Source: Blumeriella jaapii (Eukaryota > Ascomycota > Leotiomycetes > Helotiales > Drepanopezizaceae). Taken from it: a stretch of 64,000 nucleotides of DNA. Shown piece after piece: positions 10,494-21,410 of the stretch. The DNA lies in contig VWND01000030.1 in the NCBI GenBank assembly GCA_009599575.1, positions 272,845 to 336,844 of the forward strand, in the 5' to 3' direction. The notes under the pieces were generated by a model. The model ran no database searches. It was not told the DNA's origin and worked only from the letters and a program-made list of their open reading frames with translations. A program made the position numbers and the translations under genes. The first letter of the stretch is position 1. Every line of letters starts with the position of its first letter.

Positions 10494-11028
10494 GTTGACG
10501 GCGGTGGAAGGGGATTTGGGAGCGGTAGAAGTCGAGTTGGATCAGATCGGTGTGAGCCGAGTCGCAGAGTGGCAGATGTGTGGTGGTGAAGGTGTTGTCG
10601 TCGTCGAGGCCGTGGTGATGTGGTGATGTGGTGTTGTGGTTGTGGTGTTGGTGTTGGTGGGATGGAGGTTGAGTTTCCCTTTTGTTACAAAGTCCCAGGG
10701 GCTGCGGGAGTGGGGCGCTGCCAAGGAAAATCGAGCCGTTGCTGGGTCGACGCCACAACCCCTGAAGAGCCGAAACGAGATCAACATCAACATCCATCTC
10801 GCCTCGGCCAACCCCTTTCATCGACCAACGCGATTCCGAATTTCTATGTAGAACTGTTACCCTTCCATTCCTCGCCACCCACAACTCTCCCGGCACGCAT
10901 TCTGGACAACACCACGAAACCCGCCCCCCGACACATCACCGAGTGACGGTCGATCAGGGTCAAGACAGAAGACCTCTTCTGCCCCCATCCCCCATCCGCC
11001 ATCCGCCGTCCAACATCAACCATCCACC
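10494..11028. promoter_or_regulatory. Divergent promoter between tropomyosin and the securin-like gene
   Basis: 535 bases lie between divergent starts. It carries GTGGTGTT-type simple repeats (about 10600-10665) and CCATCCGCCATCC-type C-rich runs just before the plus-strand ATG. A CACCGAGTGACGGTC segment lies at about 10936. No clear TATA motif is seen. Confidence 0.45.
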
Positions 11029-12522
11029 ATGTACGCCGCCCGCGACCAGGAGAATCTGGTCCACGGTCTGCACCAAGCAGCAGCCGCGAAGCCGCTCAAT
11101 CAGAGCACGAGGGCGCTGCTGCCCAAGACGCCCGGCAACAAGTTCCCCAAGACGCCGCTCAAGATTCCCCTCAACGACGAGAATGCGCGCGTCGGCTTCG
11201 GAGGGAGGCCGGGCAAGGGAAAGGCGCCCGACGGCTTGATGACCAGCAAGAAAGGCGCGACGTTCGACAAGAGTGCCTTCGTCACACCCTTGGGTACGAG
11301 CCCTGTGGCACGCCATGAGTGATGTGTGGTGTCGATGCTAACCACAGTTGCAGGTCCGCGGACTCGCGCGCCCCTTGGGATGAAGACGACGAATGCCAAA
11401 GCAAAAGCATGCCCGACACCGGCCGGCCCAGCTACAGAGAAGGAGGTGGAGAAGACGCAGCCCAAACGGCAGACCAGCGCCCGCCGACCCAAGAAGCTGG
11501 TGCACGCCGATCCCGTCAAGATGGCGGTCCACGGCGACGAGAGCCCGCTCGCAGAACGAGACGTCGAATACTGTCCCCCCAAGCTCCAAGACCGCGCCTA
11601 CGAGTCGTCCGATTTTCCCGACAACTGCCTCGACTACACGGCTCTCAGGCCGGAGAATCTGAAGAAGGGCATCAGCCGCGCATACCGACACCTCGTGGAC
11701 GAGAACGGCCTGTCGCGGATCGAGCGCGAAGCAGAGGAGGGCTACCAACGGTCCGCCCGAGAGTGCGATACCGCCGTGCTCAAGATGATGGAAGAAGACT
11801 GGACCGTCGGCGACGTCCCCGAGACTTTCCGCCCCCAGCGCAACAAGACGAAGCCCTCTCTGCCCCAAGTGGTGCCGCCCACCGCATCCCGCAAGCCCCC
11901 CAGCGACGTCAAGAAGCCCCATTCCCAGAGCCTCAAAGGCCCCGGAACGCTCGTCTCGAAGCGCGCCGCGTCCGCTCTCGCGCTCCCCTCCCAACCTGCT
12001 GCCCTCCCAGCCAAAACCTCCAAGCCCCCCGTCCCCAAGCTACCCTTCCTCTCCTCCCGACCAAAGCCCACGCCCGCGCCCAGCAACGCGTCCACCATGC
12101 GTCAAGCCGTCGCCGTGGCCGCCTCCCGCTCGACGATCGGCTACACCAAAGGCCGTTCAGCCTCCGCCGGCATTCTCTCGCACAAGGCATCATCCGGACC
12201 CCCCGCTGCCCCGCGGGCCGAGCGCACCTTGCAGCGGAGCGTGAGCACCGCGTCCTCGGCATCCACGGCGTCCGACGTCACGATCACGCCGGCGCGGTTC
12301 TTCGCCCGGGAGAGCGAGCTGGAGCTGGAGCGGGAGTGGCGGCAGCCGAGTTTCTTGAAGGCTTTTGAGCAGCTCGATGACAATGGTGAAGAGGGAGAGG
12401 GCGAGGAAGAGGAAGGACGGCTCGGCGGGGCACTGGCGGAGTGCTTGAGGAGAGAGGATGAGGAGGATGAGGGGTTCGTTATGAAGCTTGGTGGGGGTGG
12501 GGATGAGCATGGGGGTGCGTGA
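11029..12522 (+). CDS. Conserved fungal nuclear-type protein with D-box-like motif (securin-like candidate)
   Basis: Two exons (11029-11293, 11354-12522; GT-AG, phase 1) give 477 residues. The N-terminus has repeated Thr-Pro sites (PKTPGNK, PKTPLK), then IPLNDEN, and straight after the intron RTRAPLGMKTTNAKA. The latter matches a D-box-like RxxL...N pattern with one residue more than the standard spacing. A second conserved-looking block holds ERDVEYCPPK, DCLDYTALRP and EEDWTVGDVPETF. The C-terminal half is low complexity (Ser, Ala, Pro, Lys) and ends with an acidic Glu-rich run. An early TP-rich region with a D-box would suit a securin or another APC/C target, but I cannot confirm homology. 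Treat the function as unknown. Confidence 0.75.
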
Positions 12523-13267
12523 GTGGTAATGCAGAGGGGGCTGTTGGACTTGAAGGTTCTGGATGGCGGGTGTCCTTGGTAGACATTGGCTTTTAATACT
12601 TGTTGTTTTGGTTTTGTTCGGTTCTTGCTGTCTATTTTATTTGGAAGGAATGGCATGGGGTTGGATGGAACGGGACGGGTGTTTGGCTTACTTACTTTGT
12701 TCTCGTACCACTGGGGGTTGTAAATTAGTGAGATCGAGGATCGAAAAGTACCTACTAATCGTGTTTGACCTCGACGTCTGGGCTACGCTTCCTGAGATGG
12801 GCTGGCCTTGAAGATGCTTGTTTTTCAACATTCTACGCTGTTCGTTGTGAATAAGATCTTGTTTCTGCTTGGTGCGGGTAGAGGGAAGAGAGGGGATGGG
12901 CTCCGTTCAGGAAGAGAGCCGTTCAGGCGCCGGGCAAGAAAGACTGCACTTGTACGCATCGTTTGTAACGTTTGACTTCTACTATTTAAGGCCATGCGCA
13001 CACGAGGTTTTCCAAGAATAGGCCGTTGGAATAGAGCTTGTAGGCCCGGGAAAGGAACTGGCGGGATAAGCGCCCAACAGCTGGGATCTCGCTTAAGCCC
13101 GCCGAAAGTAAATAAATGTCATGTGTATGGATCAAATGGGATTTCGCTCCTAGATCGTCGAACAAGCCATAGGCCAAACATTCTCTGCATTGATTCATAG
13201 AAGTAAAGTAACAGAAAACAAACATTGAAAGTCTCATCGGTCGTACAACTTCCCAATCGCCACCGCA
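12523..13267. other. Intergenic, no gene seen
   Basis: 745 bases lie between convergent genes. The short frames present have no features. It probably holds the 3' UTR of the plus-strand gene (T-rich 12590-12650) and that of the minus-strand GST-like gene. Confidence 0.6.
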
Positions 13268-14121
13268 TCAGTCTTCCTTTGCCATCAACGGCTTGCAAGC
13301 CTCATAAAGCTCTGCATACCCCGGAAACCCCAACAGCCTCTCAAAAACGCCCATCTCCACCACCCGCGCAGTCAGCACGCTCCCCACGATGACAAAATCA
13401 TCCCAGCTTGGCTTCGCACCAAGGATAAACGGCCCTTCCACCCGATGCGTCTTCATCAGCTCGCCCACAGGCCCCATGCCCGCCTCAGCTGCCGCCCACA
13501 CCTCGTCTTCTGTCTCCAGATCGAGCAGCTCCTCCAGCGGGTGGCCCAGAGCCGCCTCGCGCGTGCGGCGGAAGTACGCCTGCGAGCGCGGGCAGAGGAC
13601 GTGTGTTTCGCGCGGCGTGATGGATGCGCGGTAGGCGGCGCCGCTGATGGCGCGCGTCTGGCTATTATCTCGCTGCCGAGGGGGGAGGAGAGAGTGAGCA
13701 TTCGGCGTGGGTAGATTGCTTCGAGGAAGTGCGCGATGAGGAGGGAGTCCATCATCTTGGTGTTGGAGGGGAGGTGGTGGATCGCAGGGACGGTGTATCT
13801 ACCTTGGGAGGAGAGTGGGGGGGCGATGTCGCTGGGTAAGTCGTTTCAGCTCGGGACTTCTGGTTTGGTGCCGGCGGATCGAGAAGGAGGGAGGGTTGTG
13901 GAAGATGGAATGGGAGGAGAGGAATGGGATGCTTGAACGGAGACGACTTGCAGTTCTTTCAGGGTGGGTTCGATGTCGGGGAACTCGAGGAAGATGGTTT
14001 CATATGGGATGCGTTTGTAGTTGAGCATAAGACGGATACGCCAGACGATGGGAGAAAAGCAGACATTCTTGGTGGATGCCAAGTCGTAGAGAACGACTTC
14101 GGCTTGGGGTTGAGTCGCCAT
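13268..14121 (-). pseudogene. Glutathione S-transferase-like gene broken by a frameshift
   Basis: The N-terminal exon starts MATQPQAEVVLYDLAS and continues through NVCFSPIVWRIRLMLNYKRIPYE, a thioredoxin-fold GST N-domain. After an intron come YTVPAIHH (the cis-Pro region) and MMDSLLIAHFLE (the usual DS pair). The C-domain reads ISGAAYRASITPRE, then SQAYFRRTREAALGHPLEEL and GPFILGAKPSWDDF, like the fungal UstS-type GST family. The N- and C-domain parts lie in different frames, switching at about 13655-13700 with no usable splice sites there. A six-G run (about 13680-13685, plus strand) is a likely indel point. The first splice junction is also unclear: the possible donors near 13950 do not match the phase of the acceptor near 13830. 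The gene is either a decaying pseudogene or suffers sequence error. Confidence 0.75.
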
Positions 14122-15589
14122 GTCGGATTGCAAGATGACCAAAAAGTCAGAACAGATATTATCAAGAATGCTGGTGATACTGGATTCTCTAAGGACCATT
14201 AAGAATGCTGGTAATAGTGATTTCTCTAAGGACCATTGCAAATAAGAAGTTGTACGTGGTGGTTGACGCTGTGGACTGTCACGTGGTGTAAGCCTGGACA
14301 ACGTTATGTATCGGTAAGAAGAAATAAGAGATTGATCACATTACACAGGAAGCAGCCAGAGGAGTACAAGATCTCCATATATACCTATAGCTCTGTATGA
14401 CTCTTTTAGTCCAAGTGAAGAAATGGAGTTCAAGGAATTGTGTATGTCATGTTTTGAACACGTGACAATGACCGATGCTCTGCCCTTTAGTCTTCTCTTG
14501 CGCGCTCACCACAATTCACCCTCTCGCAGACAATGCAACTATTTATCTGAAACCCTGATCGCTCTCTCCTCTGACAGTTGGTGCAATGAAACGTTACGGC
14601 GATGTGATAGCACCGTTGTGTTTCAAAGCGAGCTCCGTGGCTTCATGGATCCGATTTTGCGCGTCCTCTCCGTGAACAGGGCTCAGTCAAATCAACAGCC
14701 TACGCTCTCCCCATCATAGCCCTACAGCAGAGGTAAAGTATAGACCCGGGGGGTTTGACATTCTCCGATGTAGTTCACATCTTCAGAACCCCACATCGCG
14801 ACTAGCATGTGTAACGATGAAAAAGTCACCAGGAACATGGATAAGTCGTTGAGGTTGATCTACTTGCCACTGTAATATGGCCTATATATGCGGCTCCTCC
14901 TTTTCATGTAATAGATCTTCCCTCTCATGTTACGGAAATACATAGTCGGAAGTTTCGATTGGCATCCTCGAATATGACTGGCTACCGAAGCAAAAACAAC
15001 AACAAAAGAAAACAACACAAGGAAATTTCAAAAAGTCAAGAAAATACAATAATTCAAATCCCCAAAAAAAATATTGGACGAAAGAGGCAAAAAGTTCAGC
15101 CCGGTGTCGAATGCCTACATCTTTTGTCGTATTCCGCCGTTCCCAATCGTCTCGGAGTTGTTGATCCACCACACCAGGTGACCTGACATGAAGAGCTCGT
15201 CTAACTCAACTTGCGCTACTGGATGGTAGATGGAAGAGTAAGTAGATATAAGAATGAGTTTGTGGGTTGTGCAACCGTGCGCGCAGTGTTAAGCGAGTCA
15301 AGTAAACAATGAACCACTTGCCTGATTAGAATGTTATAAATATGTTCGTTCATATCAAGAGCAGAGAATTATCTATTCATATTCACGTAGTTCAGGACAG
15401 ATACACATACCTGGAATGTGACGTCTGAATGGTATTTTACGCTTGTGCGGTAGCATTGACGATCGTCTTAAAGTGATTCACTGTCGAGACAAGCGAGCTA
15501 GACTTAGCGTATTAAACTGCTTAAATCTCTACTCGTGCACATTTCCTTATCGATCTTTAGAGCGACAGAACATCCCAAGACTTTACAAG
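14122..15589. other. Intergenic; contains a 37-bp tandem duplication
   Basis: No gene is supported. The segment upstream of the GST-like start carries a direct duplication (14164-14237). An A-rich stretch lies at about 14985-15075. Confidence 0.55.
14164..14237. repeat. Two tandem 37-base copies
   Basis: AAGAATGCTGGT...TCTCTAAGGACCATT occurs twice head to tail (14164-14200 and 14201-14237) with a few substitutions in the middle. It lies 43 bases upstream of the GST-like start codon. Confidence 0.9.
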
Positions 15590-16096
15590 ATGGAGGAAAC
15601 AATTACCATCAGCGACCGCGAGCGCTACGAGCGTGCTGCGACACAGTACCACCGCGACCTAGGCCAGTTCGAATGGGAGCACGAGCAATTTGAGCGAAAC
15701 AAAGAAATTTACGCACAAAATATGAAGATGTATGAGCAGGAGATGGACCGGTATCAAAAAGCCCTCGGAACTGGCGGTTATCACGTCCAACCAAGAAAGC
15801 CATTCAAAGCCTGTGTGCTGAAGCCGACCAAGCCTTGGAGACCAATCTACGCAGATCCTCTGTCGGAAAACATGTCTCGTCTCTCAGTTAATACACAGGA
15901 TGATCGGAAGGCGGATAGTGAACTCTCGGTCAAGGCCATCAACGCCTTTACAGCGTCCCACAATCGGCTCGTACGCTCCTCTGTTATGAGGACCAGATCG
16001 GGCCGAAGTCATAGGAAGTTCTCCGTCGCCAAAAACAATACGCGGCCAAGGATAGCTGCAAACATTATCGAAAGATGGAAAGCGTTGGGACAGTAG
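15590..16096 (+). CDS. Hypothetical charged protein, 168 aa
   Basis: I do not recognise this protein. From the ATG at 15590 (MEETITISDRERYERAA) it has a strongly charged, helical first half rich in Glu, Gln, Tyr and Arg with coiled-coil-like spacing to about residue 65. A Pro/Lys-rich middle follows (KPFKACVLKPTKPWRPIY), then a basic C-terminus (RTRSGRSHRKFS). There is no signal peptide or membrane segment. The frame is open further upstream to 15443, but the segment before 15590 has a non-coding composition, so the inner ATG is preferred. It sits alone in a sparse region. The ordered amino acid pattern supports a real gene. Confidence 0.55.
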   Translation: MEETITISDRERYERAATQYHRDLGQFEWEHEQFERNKEIYAQNMKMYEQEMDRYQKALGTGGYHVQPRKPFKACVLKPTKPWRPIYADPLSENMSRLSVNTQDDRKADSELSVKAINAFTASHNRLVRSSVMRTRSGRSHRKFSVAKNNTRPRIAANIIERWKALGQ

Positions 16097-16921
16097 GTAA
16101 ACTCGTGTTGTTGTTGGCTCCAAACATGTATTGATGGACGAAAGGAAACACCAGCATAACGCGATCGGAAAGAACCTAGATGTTGGGGCTGAATCAATAC
16201 CAAACTTCTCAAGGTGAGATACAGAGCTCCTGTCACCATGTATCTCATAATGTTAATAAGATTCAGTCGCAACTCACAATTTAAAGACAACTACGGCGCT
16301 AAGCTGCTGTTGTTGGAAGAAGATTTGGAGAACATGTCTTTGGAAAGGAGCAGTTGAACTTTCTCGGCACAACACCTGATGGGTATTCACGAGCATCTAC
16401 CGCTCCTGCGCCGATTCAGGAATTGGGACCAAAACTATCTGGTGGAAGTTCCGCTGGAGTTCTGCTCTTGAGTGTTGCCTCTTGTCATTTAAAGCGAGCT
16501 GCAGAAAGATCGATCTCCTGACATGAATCAGCTTGGAGTCATCTCTCAAGGCCGAACTTGCTTTTCCCCCTCCGTGTATCGCAGGCAAATGATTCACAAC
16601 AAAGAAACCTGCAGCCTCGTTCAACTCCCAGTTTCGACCTATACTAGCGCCGCTGGCACGCGAGTTTCGAATATAAAATCACTCGACAGCTTACTCAGCT
16701 TTTGTTGACATTGTTCAACGGGCCTAAACACGGACCGATCTGACGGCCAAGCGTGTTGCAATATCAGTCTCTCCGTTGATACACGCCACCAACATACACT
16801 TTGCCAAAAGCGTCGCTTGACCAATCAACCAACCGACAAGTCGAAATCAACAAACCGCTCCGCTCTTCCACCGGACTGTCCACCACCCCACTAATATTGC
16901 GCTAGATTGGGCTCAGTCGAA
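16097..16921. other. Intergenic, no gene seen
   Basis: 825 bases with only short overlapping frames. The pyrimidine-rich last ~60 bases before 16922 look like a 5' UTR. Confidence 0.55.
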
Positions 16922-17888
16922 ATGGTCAATACACCCACCAAGAAGCGCAGCAACTCTGTTGCCGCCGCGGACCATAGCTCTGAAGAGGCGGAGGAGTTGA
17001 CCCGTAAGGCAGGAACTCGCCGCCACAGCCTGGCCGTGCCCGAAGTCCATGCTCGAGGCCTCTACGTGAGTCTTTCACCAGCGACCTTTAGCCCCAGCCC
17101 AGACACGCAGTAGATGAGGTTTCCCGCTGAGAATCCCTAAGCCATCCCAAGATTTTCGCCTCTGCTGACACTGCGAATTTGACTCAGGACCCGGAGAACA
17201 TCGCCAGCCGTTCACCGTCGCACTACGTTGTCGAGGGGCCAATCACCACGGTTGGATTTCGGTATGTTGCTTTTCAAGGGAAATCTGAGTCTCCTGAGAT
17301 TTCCATCGTGGTAGACCCGCCCCCTCAACCAGAAGTCAAGACCGTTGCATCGAATGTCGCGCCCCCATACGATCCAACCAAGTCCCTTTCCAGCGTTCTG
17401 TATAAGTTTCCCCGCTCTATCCCCTCCTACAAGCCCTTCTGGCCCAATTACCCCAACCTAAGTGGTCCTCAAGCTCGACATGGCAGCATGATGGGGAGCA
17501 AAGTTGCTCAAGCCCCAACGATGCATGGCGGTGTGATTGGTAGCAAGGTTGCCAAAGCTCCATCCACCGGTCTTGCAAGCAGCAGAGAGAGAAGAGAATC
17601 CACGACCAGACAGTTAGCAGGCTTGTAAGTCATCGATCTCAAGTGGTTGCCAAACAGCTAACTTGATTTGCACCAGCATGGCTGACGAAAACCTTGCCGA
17701 GGCTTTGGTACCTGATCCCAGATCGCGTTGGCCGTGAGTCTCCTTACTTACCTCCCATTGTGCTTGTTTTGGGGGCCCCAACTGACTTTGGCTATAGAGC
17801 TCGTCGCACGTTTCCGGTCCGAGGCAAGCCAAAGGATGCAAAGGACGAGCCCAAGGAGGAAAGCAAGAAAGACGAGAAGCAGGACTGA
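16922..17888 (+). CDS. Hypothetical protein, 4 exons, 242 aa
   Basis: Exons 16922-17065, 17188-17624, 17677-17733 and 17798-17888 join with consistent phases and good GT-AG sites (GTGAGT, GTAAGT, GTGAGT). I do not recognise the product. It has a basic, Ser/Thr-rich start (MVNTPTKKRSNSVAAAD), a middle with PSHYVVEGPITTVGFRYVAFQ, a Pro-rich part with a tandem ~14-residue repeat around GSKVAQAP and GSKVAKAP, and a highly charged tail (KDEPKEESKKDEKQD). There is no signal peptide or membrane segment. The splice-site quality and matching phases argue for an expressed gene. Function unknown. Confidence 0.6.
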
Positions 17889-20495
17889 TGAATACAAGGA
17901 GGTGATTGCCAATCGCCTTGCTATAATTGCGGGTGTCCTTTCTCGAGGGGGCTTGCAGGTGATTGGATGAGCACACCTTTGAGATCAGTGCTATGGCTTT
18001 GTCACCTGGGTCATCCCTTGTCAAACTCTGCAGAAATGATTTGCTTAAGCTGTACCATAATGGGTTTAGTCCGTAGTGGCTATCAATCGCAATGCTCTTA
18101 GCGCGAAACCGACACCTATTGTCCTGCAGATTCTGACATTCGTTCGCGTGATAGAATTGTTACAGTCGCGAGGTTGCGTACTTGAGATGATATAAATCTC
18201 AATCCCAGCGATCTTAACACTGAGACGCCCCTTATCAAGGTGGATGTTCAGACTCTCCCTTGATCGCTTTTCCCGTCACTGTGGCTGGTCGGCTGATAAC
18301 TTAATACATACAGTAGGTATCTCCGCGGCAGCAGGCGCAATCTTATTTGTTTACATTGGCTCAATTGGTATTTGCGGCCTTGTGCCAGGGCAGATGCCGT
18401 TGGTTCTTCTTTGTTGTTCCTCGCTTAGCTTAAGCGGATGTACGCTAAGCCCATCTCTGTCGATCTTGCACTCTTCCCCCTTTTGACCTTGGTTTGGACA
18501 GAACGAGTCACGTATCTAAGCAAACACCTGAAACTAAGACACAATTCCAAGCGCAGAGAAGCAAGGGGCCAAGTCGCCGAGCTACAATCCAGTCTCCCAC
18601 GCGTGCCGTGCCAAGCCAAAGCAATTGAGTTCCGGCTGGACAAGCAAAATCGGGATATCCCGAGAATCAAGACGCTAGACTCTACAGAGTTTGGAGTCTT
18701 GATAATAGGGTTTATTCACAGGTTAGGTTTGCAAGTGGCCGCTGTACGTACGTACATATAGCTCTTTGCGTTCTTTTCCCCTTGCATTCCGAGTCCACTT
18801 CAGCCCGAAGAATTCACAAACCTTACTTCCTTATACCTGCCTCTTTGGAAGAGCTGAGGGGCTCTTTTGACAGGATGTAATAACTTTCCTCTTGCTAACG
18901 AAGTCCTCCCAGATTAAAGTTCTTTATCTGGGGCATCCCTGTCGACTGTGAGGTGAAATGAACGATGCAAGACATTGACGATTATCACAGAAACGCAACA
19001 CTCTCGTGGTTCTCGAGATCCTAGGCCGCGATTTTCGCCACGTACAACACGATACAAGACAGCGGGACACGCCAAAGGCTGAGGAATGATAGAACCCGCA
19101 GCTTCTGTGAGATTTCTTTTTGCACTGATCAGCTTGCAAACCTGTGTGGACATTCACACACGTGATTCAAGCCAGGCCCAGTTACCCGGTTCGAGCTGAC
19201 TTTGCCAAGTTAGCTATGTGGCGATTTTGGTTCGCTGAACCAGGTCTGCAGAGTGATTGTCGGTTTCGCCGACCTCACATCTTTCCCCACCCCCATTCAC
19301 AGCTTGAGTTATTGAGAGTGGGGGAGGCAGATGAAGAAGAGGGGTTGGTTTGGAGAAAGGTTCGGGGGGCGGCGGATTTCAACGATGCAATGGTTTGGTG
19401 GTAGTACATTGACCCAGAGACCAACATCCTCAATGCCAGACTTGCCAATCGGTCTCTCAATTCGTCCACTTCGGATTGCGGTATCGCCTGTCTACACAGT
19501 ACTGACTGGACAAGGCCGGGGACATGAAGCAGTTATAGACTTTGAGCGAACGAATCAGGCTTTTGCAGGTTTGAATTGTGTGGCAGGAACTTACTTCGGC
19601 CTCTGTCGTCATGGAGACTATTATATTACACTGTAATGCCTTCGAAGTCTCGTGTCTCAGAGAGTTTGAAAGCATTGTTCGAACTCAGGAAGCTGTGATA
19701 GTTTCCTCTGGTAGGAAGCTTTTCATGCCTTTTGCTACTGTATCCTCCCGCCCCCTGAATGGAATTTAGCTTTTGCGAATGCTTTTCCGCCCAAGATTTG
19801 CCTTTCGTCCTGAGGAGCGTGGGATAGAATGATCAAGTGTCCACTCAGTCGTGAGTTGCTGAACCTGTGAGCTTGTGATAACTGCCGCTTGGTGGCAATG
19901 TGTGAAGTAGCTATCCCGACTCATAGACAAGGTAAACGCCGATTGGGAAACCGTAAATCAGCCAAACAGCTTTCCAGTGGGAACAAAGTCTGTCTGAATA
20001 GCAGCCATGGGTCCACTTCAAATGGCACCCAGCCACTTCACGATTACAGTCGTCCTATCAGGGCTGGAGCTGCTCTGTTTTGAAATGTTGAGAATGACAA
20101 TATTTCGCACTGTTCCATCATCACAAGACGGGCCAATACAGGGTTGGTTGAAAGATGAATTGTGTTGAGTAGCTACTCGTTCCTGTGCTTTTTCCGTGAC
20201 CCATGGTATACCTCCCGTACGCCAACACCCTATGAATCCGACGTAGCCCCAACGACCCAACCGTAGATTTTGTCAACACCAAGAGCCCGCTCAAACCCCG
20301 CTAGAATCGTTAAGATTCATCCCAAACGCCAATCATCAAACCCCAAATTTTGCTGACCTGCCCATGAGTTCCAGACGCCATGTGACTTCGTTCGCAAGAA
20401 TCCCATTCTGGGGTTCCGCGGGTTGTGTTTTCCCGAGGGGTTCCAGCCTCTGGATTCTCAAGCGTTGTCTCGTGTTGGGCGCTCCAGTCGTCCCG
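17889..20495. other. 2.6 kb without a supported gene
   Basis: Many short frames exist, none over about 110 codons, none with family features or convincing splice partners. Base composition is near-neutral and no strong repeats are seen. It may hold decayed sequence. Confidence 0.5.
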
Positions 20496-21356
20496 TTACG
20501 TATACCTGGAATATTCCGTCGACGAGCTTGAATAGTCCGTCCTACATGTCCTGCTAGACAACGTCTTGACGCCCCGCACCACATGTCCAATTGTGCACTC
20601 GACGATCTCATAAGACTCTGCCTCGTCTTCTAGCGTTTTGAGAATCGAGTCCATGAAGGACGGATCTGGTGCTGACGAAGCCGAGCATGAGACTCCGTCG
20701 TCACTATCGCCGCTCGTGCTCCCTTCGGTGTCTGCGTTCGAGTGCTGGTATCGTGATCGAAGGTCTTGATAAGCAGTGGGAAGGCAAGACCTTTTGGACC
20801 GTAGGATAGGGACACTGCGCGGAACCTGACTGGTGTCATTCCTCGACTTGGTCGAATCACACGGCTTCGTTTTGCGGATGTAAGGGCTGAGTGATTGTCT
20901 TTGTCGAACACTTTGCTTGGCCGAGTCCTTAACCTCCTCGCCTTTGTCCTCACACAGCGGCGGCAAATGCTGCCCGAGTGATTCGGTGCTGCTACGGACC
21001 GCTGGACTCGAGAGTCTCGTACCGGCCGTCTTCGTCACCACTTTCTTTTCCTTCAAATCGGGGGAGGAATTCCTCTCCGAGATCACCCTGCCGAGCGCCT
21101 TTGCCTTGGTGACGGCCGAGATCGGTTTCTTGGGCAGTTTGGTCATCAAGACCGTGAGGTGGATGCTGATGGTTTCCAAGTCGCTAGTGGAGCAGTTGAA
21201 GACCGTGATCGCGTAGAGCTGATCCAGGTGTGCTTTGACGACGGCCACGCGCTCGGCGCGATCAACTGCCGCATTCATATCCTGCAGAAGGTACTTCATG
21301 TTGATGGAGAGAGAGCTCTGTGTCGTCGAAGACAGGTTGTCAAGAGCAGTTGGCAT
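20496..21356 (-). CDS. Hypothetical protein, 286 aa
   Basis: This is a single-exon frame. The ATG at 21356 (MPTALDNLSSTTQSSLS) is preferred; the frame also allows an ATG at 21410 that would add 18 residues (MYARTLSCPLLTFLISLS). The N-terminal third looks folded and helical (NMKYLLQDMNAAVDRAERVAVVKAHLDQLYAI). The middle is Lys/Ser/Thr-rich and disordered. The C-terminal part is acidic and Ser-rich (NADTEGSTSGDSDDG) followed by DPSFMDSILKTLEDEAESYEIVECTIG. I do not recognise the family. The transition from an ordered helical block to a low-complexity tail suggests a genuine protein, not a chance frame. Confidence 0.55.
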   Translation of the reverse strand: MPTALDNLSSTTQSSLSINMKYLLQDMNAAVDRAERVAVVKAHLDQLYAITVFNCSTSDLETISIHLTVLMTKLPKKPISAVTKAKALGRVISERNSSPDLKEKKVVTKTAGTRLSSPAVRSSTESLGQHLPPLCEDKGEEVKDSAKQSVRQRQSLSPYIRKTKPCDSTKSRNDTSQVPRSVPILRSKRSCLPTAYQDLRSRYQHSNADTEGSTSGDSDDGVSCSASSAPDPSFMDSILKTLEDEAESYEIVECTIGHVVRGVKTLSSRTCRTDYSSSSTEYSRYT

Positions 21357-21410
21357 CGAAAGTGAGATCAGGAAAGTCAAGAGAGGACAGCTCAATGTTC
21401 GAGCGTACAC

